Origin: Paraburkholderia podalyriae
GTDB taxonomy: Bacteria; Pseudomonadota; Gammaproteobacteria; Burkholderiales; Burkholderiaceae
Assembly: GCF_014397785.1 (NCBI RefSeq)
Contig: NZ_VZQQ01000001.1
Span: 124,001 to 188,000 of the forward strand
DNA: 64,000 bases
Direction of reading: 5' to 3'
The notes beneath the pieces are model-generated. The model was not told the DNA's origin and made no database searches. It saw nothing but the letters and a program-made list of their open reading frames with translations. The position numbers and the translations under genes are program-made. Shown piece after piece: positions 40,273 to 48,786 of this stretch; within the stretch, counting starts at the first letter, position 1, and each line of letters begins with the position of its first letter.

Positions 40273-41151
40273 TCACCGTGCTTCGTGCGCTCCCGCCTCC
40301 ATCAATGCGGGTATGCGCCCAAGGAAGGTCTCGCCGTCCGCGCGGCCGAGGTTGTACGCGTGCACCATCTGCGACGGACTCGTGTAATCCCAACTCGAAA
40401 TCGGTACCTTGCGCGACGGCTGCACGTATAGCCGCTGCTGCACGCCGTGCGGGACGACGAACATCTGCGGCCGCGGATAAAGACGCGTGACCATCACGAG
40501 CACGTTGCCCGGCGCATCGGCGTCGAGCGCGCCGACCGGCACGTTATCGACCATGCCGCCGTCGAGCACCGGCCGGCCGTTGCGCCGCAGAACCGGCGTG
40601 AACGGCGGCGTACTCGACGATTGCAGGATCAGGTCCGCCAACTCGTCGATGCTCGCGCAATCCTGCGCGCGCACGAATTCCGGCTGAAAACCGAGCGTCC
40701 GACCAAGCGTCGGATGCAGCGTCTTGCGCACGTATTTTTCGATGTTGTATGCGACCAGCCCCGCCGCGACCGCGCTTCTCGCGCCCAGCCAGCGCGGCAG
40801 ATGCGACACGCCGATGCGGATTTCCGGCGCCTGCGCGAGCCTGGAAAACCTGTCGCCGTAGATGTCGAGCAGCGCCTGCCGGTAGATCCGGTAATGCGGG
40901 AACACCGACTCGCCGCGCAGCAGATTGCCCCAGTAGGCGTTGCGCGTATTGTGGCGCAGCGCGTCCTCGTAATAGCGCATGACCCAGTCGGAATCGCCGC
41001 GCGTGTAAATCATGCACGCGGTCGCGGCGCCGGCCGAGATGCCGGTGATCACGCGCGGGCGGATGTCGAGTTGCGGCTGCACGACGTCCCAAAAACCCGC
41101 CTGCCACCAACAGCGGTTGCCCCCGCCTGCGAATACGACCTGATCGAACAT
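40273..41151 (-). CDS. Patatin-like phospholipase
   Basis: A 292-residue predicted lipid acyl hydrolase. It has the oxyanion-hole loop AGGGNRCWWQAG, the nucleophile Ser39 in GISAG, and the catalytic Asp in LDGGMVDNVP. No signal peptide is obvious, so it is either cytoplasmic or exported by another route. Tail-to-tail with the dehydrogenase. Confidence 0.85.
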   Translation of the reverse strand: MFDQVVFAGGGNRCWWQAGFWDVVQPQLDIRPRVITGISAGAATACMIYTRGDSDWVMRYYEDALRHNTRNAYWGNLLRGESVFPHYRIYRQALLDIYGDRFSRLAQAPEIRIGVSHLPRWLGARSAVAAGLVAYNIEKYVRKTLHPTLGRTLGFQPEFVRAQDCASIDELADLILQSSSTPPFTPVLRRNGRPVLDGGMVDNVPVGALDADAPGNVLVMVTRLYPRPQMFVVPHGVQQRLYVQPSRKVPISSWDYTSPSQMVHAYNLGRADGETFLGRIPALMEAGAHEAR

Positions 41152-41225
41152 GCTGCTTTTCCTTGCTTTCCTTTGCTCTTGCTACGGGTAGGTTGCGTGG
41201 CCGCCGGCTCGGGTCCGGCGGGCAC

Positions 41226-41630
41226 TCACCCCAGCAGCGCGTAAGTCGTGGTGGCGTGAACGGCCATATTGCCGCCTTCGTCGAACAGCTCGACTTCGCC
41301 GAACACCAGATTACGGCCCATGCGCAGCACGCGCGCCTTGATCAACACGTCGCCCTTGCGGACCGCGCGCATGAAATTGATGTTTAGCGACACCGTGCTC
41401 ATCGGCTTGAAGCCGCCGAGCGCGGCTGTGATGGCGACGACCATCGCCGTATCCGCGGCCGCCATGAACACCTGGCCGCTGATCATGCCGCCTGAGTGAC
41501 GCCACTCGCCGGAAAACGGCAGACGCAGCGTCGCGCTTTCCTCGTCGACGTTGACCGGCGTCAGCGTGAGCGCTCGGACCCATGGCGCGAGAACTCGGTC
41601 GAGCAACTCGGTGATCTCTTTGTCATCCAT
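41226..41630 (-). CDS. PaaI-family hotdog thioesterase
   Basis: A 134-residue single hotdog domain with SGGMISGQVFMAAADTAM (active-site helix) and the strand STVSLNINFMRAVRKGDVLI. Probably hydrolyses an acyl-CoA; substrate unknown. The ATG at 41630 gives the family length; an upstream in-frame codon would add 40 residues unlike the family. Confidence 0.85.
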   Translation of the reverse strand: MDDKEITELLDRVLAPWVRALTLTPVNVDEESATLRLPFSGEWRHSGGMISGQVFMAAADTAMVVAITAALGGFKPMSTVSLNINFMRAVRKGDVLIKARVLRMGRNLVFGEVELFDEGGNMAVHATTTYALLG

Positions 41631-41792
41631 GGCAGTCCCCGGTCGAAAGCCACACGATGCTGCGCGCGGCGAGATGTCCGCGACATGATACCGGCAGGAT
41701 TGGACGCGTCGGTGCTTTCCGGACGGCGGCTTTGTCGAGGAAAGACTCAATCTCGGGCGATGTGATCCTTTTAATAAAACTACTAAATGGGG

Positions 41793-41821
41793 TTGGCAAT
41801 CTCGAAAACATCCTGCATAAT
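41793..41821 (+). promoter_or_regulatory. Promoter of tRNA-Lys
   Basis: TTGGCA (41793-41798), 17-base spacer, CATAAT (41816-41821), 12 bases before the tRNA 5' end. Confidence 0.8.
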
Positions 41822-41833
41822 CTCGTTTCTGTC

Positions 41834-41909
41834 GGGGCGTTAGCTCAGTTGGTAGAGCAGCGGACTCTTAATCCGTAGGTCGAGTGTTCGAGTCACTCAC
41901 GCCCCACCA
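41834..41909 (+). tRNA. tRNA-Lys (CTT), target of the island
   Basis: A 76-base cloverleaf: acceptor GGGGCGT, D-loop AGCTCAGTTGGTAGAGC, anticodon loop CTCTTAA (anticodon CTT), T-loop GTTCGAGTC, encoded CCA. Its 3' portion from 41860 is the left copy of the island repeat, so the gene stays intact after integration. Confidence 0.97.
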
Positions 41910-41914
41910 AAGAA
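41860..41914 (+). repeat. attL: left 55-bp direct repeat
   Basis: Runs from the tRNA-Lys anticodon stem through CCA and four to five bases beyond. Identical to 50967-51021. Confidence 0.95.
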
Positions 41915-41926
41915 ATCAAGCACTTA

Positions 41927-41952
41927 GCCCGGTCATTGCGACCGGGCTTTTT
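41927..41952 (+). terminator. Terminator supplied by the island after tRNA-Lys
   Basis: GCCCGGTC (41927-41934), loop ATTGC, GACCGGGC (41940-41947), TTTTT. It lies inside the element, directly after attL. Confidence 0.9.
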
Positions 41953-42539
41953 GCTTTCTGGCTTCCGTGTAACCGCCATGTAACCGGATTCGGTCAACAC
42001 GAGTCGACACGACCTCCCTGCCCGAAAGGTGCTGAGGTGCACTGCCGCCCTGACCCAAGCGCGTGAGGCCGGCGAGAATGGCATGCGTGAACCCGAACCG
42101 CGCTATGCACGCGTCGCGGCCGTCACCAAAGCGCATGTAGCCGTTTTCGTCGCATATCTGCTGCCGACGGTGGACCGTGAGCCGCTCACGTTCATCCTAA
42201 AGCCCATTCTGTTCCGCTTTTCGTTGCGCCCGGTATGCGAGCGCCGCGCGAATCCGCTTCGCGCCGTAAAGAAAAGGACGCCGCCGGCCAGCGAGTCCGC
42301 ACGCGACCACCGCGAACACCGCTTCGCGTCGCTAGGAGCATACGCGTCAGGCAGCAGGCGGCCAGGAAGCGTCATCCGATCGTGCCATCGCCCAGGCATT
42401 CAGGCGTCGGCTCCACTCAGACACCGGCCGTTCAACCCGTCGAAGTTTTGCTTGTCGATCGTTGGCCCTGTTGCGCTGGCACGCATTCGGAAGCGGATGG
42501 CTCACGGGGCGACATATCGACCGGTCCCGAATGTCGGCA
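41953..42539. other. Island left-end noncoding region
   Basis: No gene is supported; several open frames exist on both strands but none resembles a protein or has a good ribosome site. It includes two TGTAACC repeats (41968-41974, 41979-41985) that recur at the right end. Confidence 0.5.
41968..41985 (+). repeat. Left arm-type repeats TGTAACC
   Basis: Two TGTAACC copies spaced by 11 bases. The same pair, with the same spacing, is at 50822-50839, and an inverted copy is at 50925-50931. Likely integrase arm-binding sites. Confidence 0.6.
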
Positions 42540-43592
42540 CTACTGCTCTCGGGCCTCATATTCAAAATTTGGCTTCTGAACGATCCGCAGGAGGGGGAAG
42601 ACGTCGCTTTTGAAACCCTCCGGGATGTAAAGAGCAAACGCGCTCGGATCGACAGCGACATCAAGTGCGACAGGACGCCTGTCAGCGACCGTCATTTCTG
42701 CAAAGGCGGCACTCACCATCGAACTGAGATTGCCAATCACCTCCAAATCCTGCCCTTCGTGTGTTTCGCGCGGCGTTGCAGTGATGACCATCCCCAGCAG
42801 TTTTCCATTCTCGACAATGGCCTCAGAGGTGTCAGGCCAATCCCCGTATCTCATCAGCCGAAAGGCAATTTCTTTCTCCGCCGGCTCGATGATCTCCATA
42901 CCGCGGCAAAACAATCGGGAGCTTCGGAAGATGATCTGCGCCTGACCGTCATCGTCGATCTCCTTCGCCTCTGTGGGATTTGCTAATAACTCAAGCCGAA
43001 GCTCAGGCAATGTAGCGAGCGACACATCCCCGATTGCGGACATCTCATTTTTTGCCATTGCGTTCATTACGCCTGTAATAAGGCTGTCTCCCTTTTCTTC
43101 GAAAGAGTGCCGTGAGAGCAGGCACCATCGATTCCAACGGGAGAAAAAGATAGCAATCTTCAGCGGTGTCGAATTGATGTCCGCGTATCGATCCAACTGT
43201 TCGAAATAACTTCGTTTTAAAGAAAACGGCCGGTCCAGACCATCTGCGTGACAGTTCTTGACCTCGATCAGCATTTGGCGGCGGTCCCGGAGTGTTAGCC
43301 GGTAGTCGGGAGCCTTCACATCTCCATCAGCGGTGAAGATATCGCCGGAATCTTCGACCTTTACCATCAAACACTGTCCCAAGGCCCCGGCCACGTGAGC
43401 GAATAGCGCCTCGATGCGCTTTCCGTAGAGTATTCTGAGATTCCCGTGCGCAGCTTTGAGCGAATTTTCGATCGCGGTGATGAATTGCCTCTGGTGAGCT
43501 TCGTTGTCGACCCGGTACCCTTCTTTCAAGCCAACAGCCGTGAAAAGGTTGAGCGCCTCGAAGGTTTCCGGGGTTCTGGCAATTCGCTTCAT
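42540..43592 (-). CDS. PD-(D/E)XK nuclease-like protein (island cargo)
   Basis: A 350-residue cytoplasmic protein that I do not recognise as a named family. Residues 95-112 carry a convincing restriction-nuclease-like signature: Pro95-Asp96, a short strand, then Glu110-Val-Lys112 (IEVKN). The segment after it (QLDRYADINSTPLKIAIFFS) fits the later strand/helix of that fold. The region from about 220 on has no recognised motif and may recognise substrate or a partner. Located at the island's left end beside a secreted protein gene. A defence or DNA-repair nuclease is an inference. Confidence 0.7.
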   Translation of the reverse strand: MKRIARTPETFEALNLFTAVGLKEGYRVDNEAHQRQFITAIENSLKAAHGNLRILYGKRIEALFAHVAGALGQCLMVKVEDSGDIFTADGDVKAPDYRLTLRDRRQMLIEVKNCHADGLDRPFSLKRSYFEQLDRYADINSTPLKIAIFFSRWNRWCLLSRHSFEEKGDSLITGVMNAMAKNEMSAIGDVSLATLPELRLELLANPTEAKEIDDDGQAQIIFRSSRLFCRGMEIIEPAEKEIAFRLMRYGDWPDTSEAIVENGKLLGMVITATPRETHEGQDLEVIGNLSSMVSAAFAEMTVADRRPVALDVAVDPSAFALYIPEGFKSDVFPLLRIVQKPNFEYEAREQ

Positions 43593-43631
43593 ATTTACCC
43601 TTCGATTGAGGCCGGGACAGCGCGCTTCGGG

Positions 43632-44180
43632 TTACAGCTTCGGCGTCGCAAGTTGACAACTCCCGACGAACTGTTGAGATATAAGGTACGGCTTGAACCA
43701 CGCCTTCATCTTCTTTCGATCTACCTCGGTACGCTCTTGAGTGTCGAGTTGTTCGCCGTTCACCTGAAGGCTTACTCTGTCAATCACCACAATGTTCATC
43801 GCGAACTCTGTGTTTTGATGCTGCGAGAGGAAGCGATCCACTGAGGACTGGTCTGACACTTTTAACCACTCCCCGATGTAGCGATTGCGGTTTGTCGAGC
43901 AGTCGTCCGAGAAGACGTAGCTCGTGTCGGTCGTGCGGCAGAGCGGATACCGAATCTCGTGTGTCCCATCGTCGTTCTCGATCAACGTGTTGTCCTTCAA
44001 CGTGTAGATCGCCGTGACGGTCGTGGCATCGCCCGTCTGGACATCACTTGGGGCGTTGATGCCTGAGGTTTTCATAGTGCCCTCGCAGTGAAGGATGCGA
44101 GCTGGCGGCGACTCAGCAACCGCGACATTGCAAGCGCAGACCAGCAGCGCGACGACAGAATGCACGGTCCATTTGTTCAT
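43632..44180 (-). CDS. Secreted hypothetical protein (island cargo)
   Basis: A 182-residue protein starting with a signal peptide (VVALLVCACNVAVA), so probably periplasmic. Four or more cysteines remain after the likely cleavage site (HCEG, LCRTT, DDCSTN, GSCQLA), allowing disulphides. No family recognised. It reads toward the nuclease gene, 39 bases away, so they may be co-transcribed. Confidence 0.75.
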   Translation of the reverse strand: MNKWTVHSVVALLVCACNVAVAESPPARILHCEGTMKTSGINAPSDVQTGDATTVTAIYTLKDNTLIENDDGTHEIRYPLCRTTDTSYVFSDDCSTNRNRYIGEWLKVSDQSSVDRFLSQHQNTEFAMNIVVIDRVSLQVNGEQLDTQERTEVDRKKMKAWFKPYLISQQFVGSCQLATPKL

Positions 44181-44776
44181 GGTCTCCCCCAGTGTGGTTT
44201 GGCAGAACTGTAGCGCACCCGGACCGAAAATTGGTCTGATAATCCGTGAGGACAGCGCCCGCGCGCGGCCCTCCGCTTTCCCCCATTGGCCCTCCTTCGA
44301 ACGCGTCTGAGAATTTCGGAGGGTGCGCGGTTGCTGGAATTGGGGCGCGGGGCGTCGCTGCCGTGTGAAGGCGGTTGGCTCAAAGGTGCCGGGTAAATGT
44401 CCGCTGTAGTCAGAGAGCCGCCCTTGCAGTGGACTTATTTCCGCAGACCGAAACGGGTCGCGTGCCGCCGATCGCGACCTTGCGAGATTCGCGGGCGCAT
44501 GAGGTTTTGTCTGAGGCAGTGACCGGCCAATTTAAGACGCTCGACTTCTCCATGTGTTTGCGCCCGGCGATGAATGACAGCACGAAGCGGCCAGCGGGTC
44601 GATAGCGCAGACGTTTCGCTGCGCGATCCTTATCGCATCCCGCCAAAGCTGGTGCTAGTATCTTCTTCGCCAAATCGACGCAGAAAGCGGGTCGTTTTGC
44701 AACTAATCCGAAGCGCTTTGCGATAAATTTGCAAGGCGAATTAAAACTAATCAATAATTTGATATTTGGAGTTGAC
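44181..44776. other. Island noncoding region between cargo genes
   Basis: About 600 bases with no supported gene. It begins GC-rich and turns AT-rich near 44690. A minus-strand open frame at 44410-44754 was considered and not called. Confidence 0.4.
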
Positions 44777-45682
44777 GTGGACAGCGGAAAAAGCAGCGAG
44801 AGAATACATTATCTGTATTGGATAGGAATTTTAAGTTCTTTACTTATCTACTCCGCAGTATCAAAATTTACACCTGAGCCAAAATTCACCGAATATCTTG
44901 GGAATGCTGCCGCTGGAATTTCGATAGTTCTTGGCGTCGTCGCCATTTTTTATTCCTTTATCTCCAATAACAATTTGTCTGCGAGCTTAGGCAATATAAC
45001 CGGCGTCTCCGAGAGTCTAAAGCTATCTGAATCAAAAATCGGAAATGTGCTAGATCAATCGAAGATACTTATTGGAAACCATGACGAGAATATCAAGAAC
45101 ATGCGCGACATTTCGCAGCATGTTCAGTCAAGTGTTTTGACTCTTTCCGAAACACTTGCTGCAATGTCCAGCAAAACGGATGAGTTGCAACAGACGATAC
45201 GCATCGTTCCAATGCGACTCGACTCGCTTAAAGAGATGATCGAAAAGGAGAAGCAACCGGTCGCGACTGTGCCGCAATCTAATCATCCGCAAGGTTTTTC
45301 GCCCGAACAAGCTAGCAGTTTTAATGCCGCAGCCCCCGTTTCGGGGAATTTCATAACGTATGCATGCGTACTCGCCAACAAACACGACAGAGAGCTTTCT
45401 ATCGAAGAAGTTTGCAAGTTGATAAAGCGAAATTATCCCAGCCTTTTAACCGGGTTTATGCATTGCATGTACGCAACTGGCCTTGTGTCACGAGAGGTCG
45501 TCGATGGCAAGAATGACACATGGAAAATAGTGGGCGTCGATGAAGAAATTGCGAAGGACATTAGACCATATTTCTCTCGCTACATTGAGCTTGCCTTTAG
45601 GAATGATGCCCAAAAAATGGCAGACTACTTAAGTATTCTAGAAGCCATGGAAAATTTCTACTCAGGGTCGCCGACTTCATAA
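44777..45682 (+). CDS. AT-rich membrane/coiled-coil protein (island cargo)
   Basis: Unrecognised 301-residue protein. The GTG at 44777 has GGAG 6 bases upstream; an in-frame TTG at 44729 would add 16 residues. Two membrane segments lie at about residues 11-28 and 44-63. A long, probably coiled-coil, region follows (about 75-165). The C-terminal part, about 190-290, is soluble and helical with a winged-helix-like pattern (DRELSIEEVCKLIKRNYPSL). Base composition and codon use differ strongly from all neighbours, a mark of recent transfer. The layout (membrane anchor, stalk, soluble head) would suit a sensor or membrane effector, but this is inference. Confidence 0.75.
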   Translation: MDSGKSSERIHYLYWIGILSSLLIYSAVSKFTPEPKFTEYLGNAAAGISIVLGVVAIFYSFISNNNLSASLGNITGVSESLKLSESKIGNVLDQSKILIGNHDENIKNMRDISQHVQSSVLTLSETLAAMSSKTDELQQTIRIVPMRLDSLKEMIEKEKQPVATVPQSNHPQGFSPEQASSFNAAAPVSGNFITYACVLANKHDRELSIEEVCKLIKRNYPSLLTGFMHCMYATGLVSREVVDGKNDTWKIVGVDEEIAKDIRPYFSRYIELAFRNDAQKMADYLSILEAMENFYSGSPTS

Positions 45683-45855
45683 GCTAAATGAACAGCTAAT
45701 CCCGCCGATTCGGCTTGGGTTCTGTTTGTCACGTGCGGCTGGATGCTAGTCGACCAATGGATGACCGCTTTCCGGCGCGACGAAGGTCTGCAATGGGTCG
45801 GTTTCTGCCCGACGGAAGTGAGCGTGTTCACACTTACGAGCGCGCGCGTAGCTTG

Positions 45856-46095
45856 TTACTGTTGATCGATTCGCTTTCGGGCTTCCCGCTCCTCATCGGT
45901 CCAGTATTCCGGCCGCCCTGCCGCCGCGCCCAACAAGAGCCGCTCCAGTGTTCGACCGGTGCATTCGCCCGGCCGCCGTTCGGCCGCGAGCATCGATACA
46001 AGGTCAGAACAGACCCAAAGCGATAGCCGCTTGAACCCCGCCGCCCGGAGTCGGACCTTATGCTGCGCCAGTCGGGCAGCGTTTGTCGATGCCAT
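45856..46095 (-). CDS. Small island protein, possible DNA-binding
   Basis: A 79-residue basic protein (start ATG 46095, AAGGG upstream). The core KVRLRAAGFKRLSLWVCSDL looks like a short ribbon-helix-helix strand followed by helices, as in small regulators of integrative elements, but I cannot name it. It is downstream of the TGCAC-repeat region, which might be its operator. Reads in the same direction as the replication gene. Confidence 0.6.
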   Translation of the reverse strand: MASTNAARLAQHKVRLRAAGFKRLSLWVCSDLVSMLAAERRPGECTGRTLERLLLGAAAGRPEYWTDEEREARKRIDQQ

Positions 46096-46137
46096 TGCCA
46101 ATCCCTTTCAAAAGTCAGCAGATACCGCGCGGCGCTT

Positions 46138-46230
46138 CTGCACAACTGCACACCCCTATAGGGTGTTGTGCAGTGTGTGCGAGGGGAAGGCTGCACATCT
46201 TGCACTTGTGCAGTTTTGTGCAAGATGTGC
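46138..46230. repeat. TGCAC repeat cluster: candidate origin or operator
   Basis: At least seven TGCAC/GTGCA units lie in 93 bases. They include a perfect 13-bp inverted repeat GCACATCTTGCAC (46193-46205) / GTGCAAGATGTGC (46218-46230), a 9-bp pair CTGCACAAC (46138-46146) / GTTGTGCAG (46165-46173), and an inner ACACCC/GGGTGT pair (46150-46155, 46161-46166). Its position next to the replication gene suggests iterons. Confidence 0.6.
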
Positions 46231-46258
46231 GGCCCGACTCACCTCCGCTTCGCACGGG

Positions 46259-48190
46259 TCACACGGCCCAAATCCACCCGTCGCGCAAATGAACGATTCG
46301 AGAAGCGCAAAAATCGTTTAGCGCCCGTCGCACCATCGTGTTTCGCCGGGTGGGATCGCACGACAGCCGTTCCGCAATGACTGGAACCACGTCAGCTTCA
46401 CGCACGCACGACTGTCCAGCCGGCGCGCCAGCTTCACCGGAATGCGGTGACTCTCGCAGTAACATCTGCAAAACGTCGTGAACGATTTTTTGTGTCGGCC
46501 CGAGTCGACGCACCGGGGCCGGAGCCTCGCTATCGTCGGGTTCGACTACGCATGACGTAACGGGCTCGCCTTCCGCGTCGTCGCCTAGCTCGACGGGCTG
46601 AAGCCGGAACGGATTGCGGGCGCCGTCCACATCGTCCTTGCTCTTTGCTACGTGAAATTCGCGGCGGTCGCCGTCCCGCTTCACTTCGATAGCCGCATCG
46701 AGTGCCGCAAACAGGCTGCTGTGACCGCGTAAGCCCTTCGCCGCATCTTTGCCGGTGTGATGCACCGCCAGCACCACGCCGCCGATTACGCGCTGAATTT
46801 CCTTACACGCCTCGATCAGCGCGCCCATATCGGTGCTCGCGTTTTCATCGGCTCCGGGCGCAGCCCGGTTCAATGTGTCGATCACGAGCAAGCCGTCACG
46901 CAAGCCAGCCGCCGAAACGGCCGCGCACAGGGCGTCAACATCGGCCGGGCTGCGCAGGTCGAATGATTGCGTAATGAACCCCATCCGCTCAGGCAGCACG
47001 CGGCCGTGGTGCTCGCGCCATGCGCTGACGCGCTTTGACAAACCGGCCTCACCTTCAAGGCACACATACAACACAGGCGCGGCGTCGACGCGCCGCCCGA
47101 ACCAATCCTCACCGCCCGCAATCGCCGCGCACAGATCGAGCGCGAGAAATGATTTGCCCGAGCCCGAAGGGCCGTAGATCGAGGCCAATCCGGACGCCGG
47201 TAGCACGCCGCGCACAAGCCAGCGAAGCGGCGGCGCGTTCGCCAAATCATCGGCCGATAGCACCCGATACCGCTCCACGTCCGTTTCGTGAGCGTCTGGC
47301 GCTTTGGCCGAGTCAATCCATCCAGCTTTCTTCGCTTCGTGAAACAGCGTCGCCGCCGTGACCCGAACCGCCCTATCGTCTTTGAACGAATCCCACGCCG
47401 CCCGACAATCGTCTTCCCTCGTGTAGTTCGCGCCCGTTGCGCTCCACGCGTCGAACACTTCAAACGGAACGCCGGCATCCTTCGCGGCCATGCCGAGCCG
47501 AATCCATGTGTCGCGATCGCAGCCGGCATTCAGCGCGAACAGCGCAGAGCATGCGCGCGCCACTTCGACCGGCAGCCGGTCAGAATCGGACATAGGGGCG
47601 CTTTTTCGCTCGGGGCGGCGTGCGTACACCCATACCGGCAACACCGGCATGTCCAGCGCATCAAAAACGCTACAGCCCGGCATCCAACTATAGGGCGTCC
47701 CATTCGCGTGAATGCTCGGAGACGCGACAATATGGCCGTTATGTTTCAGGTCGACCCCCGGCCCGAGCTTGCCCGGCAGTTGCCCACCATCAGACACGCG
47801 GTAATAGCGATGCTCACCCCCGCTACCCGACTTCGCGACGGCGGTCGATGGAAGCGGGCCGTGTTCCAGTTCGAGCGTGGCGAGCGTCTCGTAACCGTTC
47901 GATTTTCCTTCGTGGCAGTCGATGTCGACGATGACGATGCCCGATGCCGCACAGTTGATGCCGATGTTCGCGTCCGGCACGGCACCCCACCACCGTTTGA
48001 TAATTTCGGGGGCGCACGTCGCATCGTTCTTGCCGTTCGGCACAAGCCGGCCAAGCGGCGCTTTGCCCTTCGGTTCCAGTGGAAGCACGCGCATGCCTCG
48101 TGCGGCGTAGGCGAGCGCATGGTCGAGCATGGTTGCGGATTCGGGTTGCGGGCGCGCCGTCTCGCCGCTATCATTTGCATTACTAATCAT
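46259..48190 (-). CDS. Prim-pol / AAA+ replication protein
   Basis: A 643-residue fusion. Residues 20-190 are a bifunctional primase/polymerase domain: VDIDCHEG holds metal-binding Asp residues and SGSGGEHRYYR a conserved His. A PriCT-like segment follows (about 205-295; ALNAGCDRDTWIRLGMAAK). From about 325 comes a RepA/DnaB-like ATPase with Walker A GPSGSGKS and Walker B LLVIDTLNRAAPG, and HHTGKD downstream. The C-terminal 80 residues look like winged helix. Such fusions replicate phage satellites and plasmids. The start lacks a strong ribosome site. Confidence 0.85.
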   Translation of the reverse strand: MISNANDSGETARPQPESATMLDHALAYAARGMRVLPLEPKGKAPLGRLVPNGKNDATCAPEIIKRWWGAVPDANIGINCAASGIVIVDIDCHEGKSNGYETLATLELEHGPLPSTAVAKSGSGGEHRYYRVSDGGQLPGKLGPGVDLKHNGHIVASPSIHANGTPYSWMPGCSVFDALDMPVLPVWVYARRPERKSAPMSDSDRLPVEVARACSALFALNAGCDRDTWIRLGMAAKDAGVPFEVFDAWSATGANYTREDDCRAAWDSFKDDRAVRVTAATLFHEAKKAGWIDSAKAPDAHETDVERYRVLSADDLANAPPLRWLVRGVLPASGLASIYGPSGSGKSFLALDLCAAIAGGEDWFGRRVDAAPVLYVCLEGEAGLSKRVSAWREHHGRVLPERMGFITQSFDLRSPADVDALCAAVSAAGLRDGLLVIDTLNRAAPGADENASTDMGALIEACKEIQRVIGGVVLAVHHTGKDAAKGLRGHSSLFAALDAAIEVKRDGDRREFHVAKSKDDVDGARNPFRLQPVELGDDAEGEPVTSCVVEPDDSEAPAPVRRLGPTQKIVHDVLQMLLRESPHSGEAGAPAGQSCVREADVVPVIAERLSCDPTRRNTMVRRALNDFCASRIVHLRDGWIWAV

Positions 48191-48252
48191 CTTCGTTCCG
48201 ATAGAAGAATGAACGCCCCGGCGCTTATGGCCGGGGCTTTCTTATTGGGACT

Positions 48253-48786
48253 CTAGCGGGAGAGCGCGAACGCTTCGGCTAGCTCTGCCACGAGCTCGCG
48301 TACGGCCATGTCGTAGAGCCAAGCACCCACGTCAAAGCGCATGTTGAACGAGCAAGACGGGCCACTACCCGGGTAACGGACGGGCGTATACCCGGCGATA
48401 ATGGCGGCGACGATGAATGCGCCGTTCGGGACGCGGCCCTTCCCCACATTGCGCGCGCCCCACGACGAGGCGATGCGCGCCAGTTGTACGGAGTTCGCCG
48501 CGCTATTGACTGCCTCCTGCGGCATCGCATGCGCCCTCACGAAAAGCAAGGCGGTCCGCACATATTTCTGGTACGCAGGATGCGAGGCAGCAGAAGCAGG
48601 ACGAGGAAGACCGCTTTCGATCCAACCCGCATGGGTTAGCTGAGGGTACTCGGCTTCGACGTGAGCGATTACGATGCCGATCTCTTCGTCGGTAAAGCGC
48701 GCCAGCTCCTCCGATGTCGCATACTGAAGTCTGTCCCGCACGCGGCTTGCGTGCTCCATATCCGCCGTCCGTTCGGCCGCGCTCAT
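48253..48786 (-). CDS. Island hypothetical protein
   Basis: A 177-residue soluble protein with no recognised domain. The acidic N-terminal half (TSEELARFTDEEIGIVIAH) is helical. Its start overlaps the end of the AlpA-like gene (ATGA), so both are made from one transcript, and the replication gene follows 62 bases later. Probably part of the replication/control module of the island. Confidence 0.7.
   Translation of the reverse strand: MSAAERTADMEHASRVRDRLQYATSEELARFTDEEIGIVIAHVEAEYPQLTHAGWIESGLPRPASAASHPAYQKYVRTALLFVRAHAMPQEAVNSAANSVQLARIASSWGARNVGKGRVPNGAFIVAAIIAGYTPVRYPGSGPSCSFNMRFDVGAWLYDMAVRELVAELAEAFALSR

Noticed and set aside
42029..42613. A 194-codon plus-strand frame at the island's left end
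   Set aside because: Overlaps the end of the nuclease gene antisense, composition is shadow-like and no family pattern is seen.
44410..44754. A 114-codon minus-strand frame in the island spacer
   Set aside because: No ribosome site or recognisable domain, and it overlaps the start area of the AT-rich gene.
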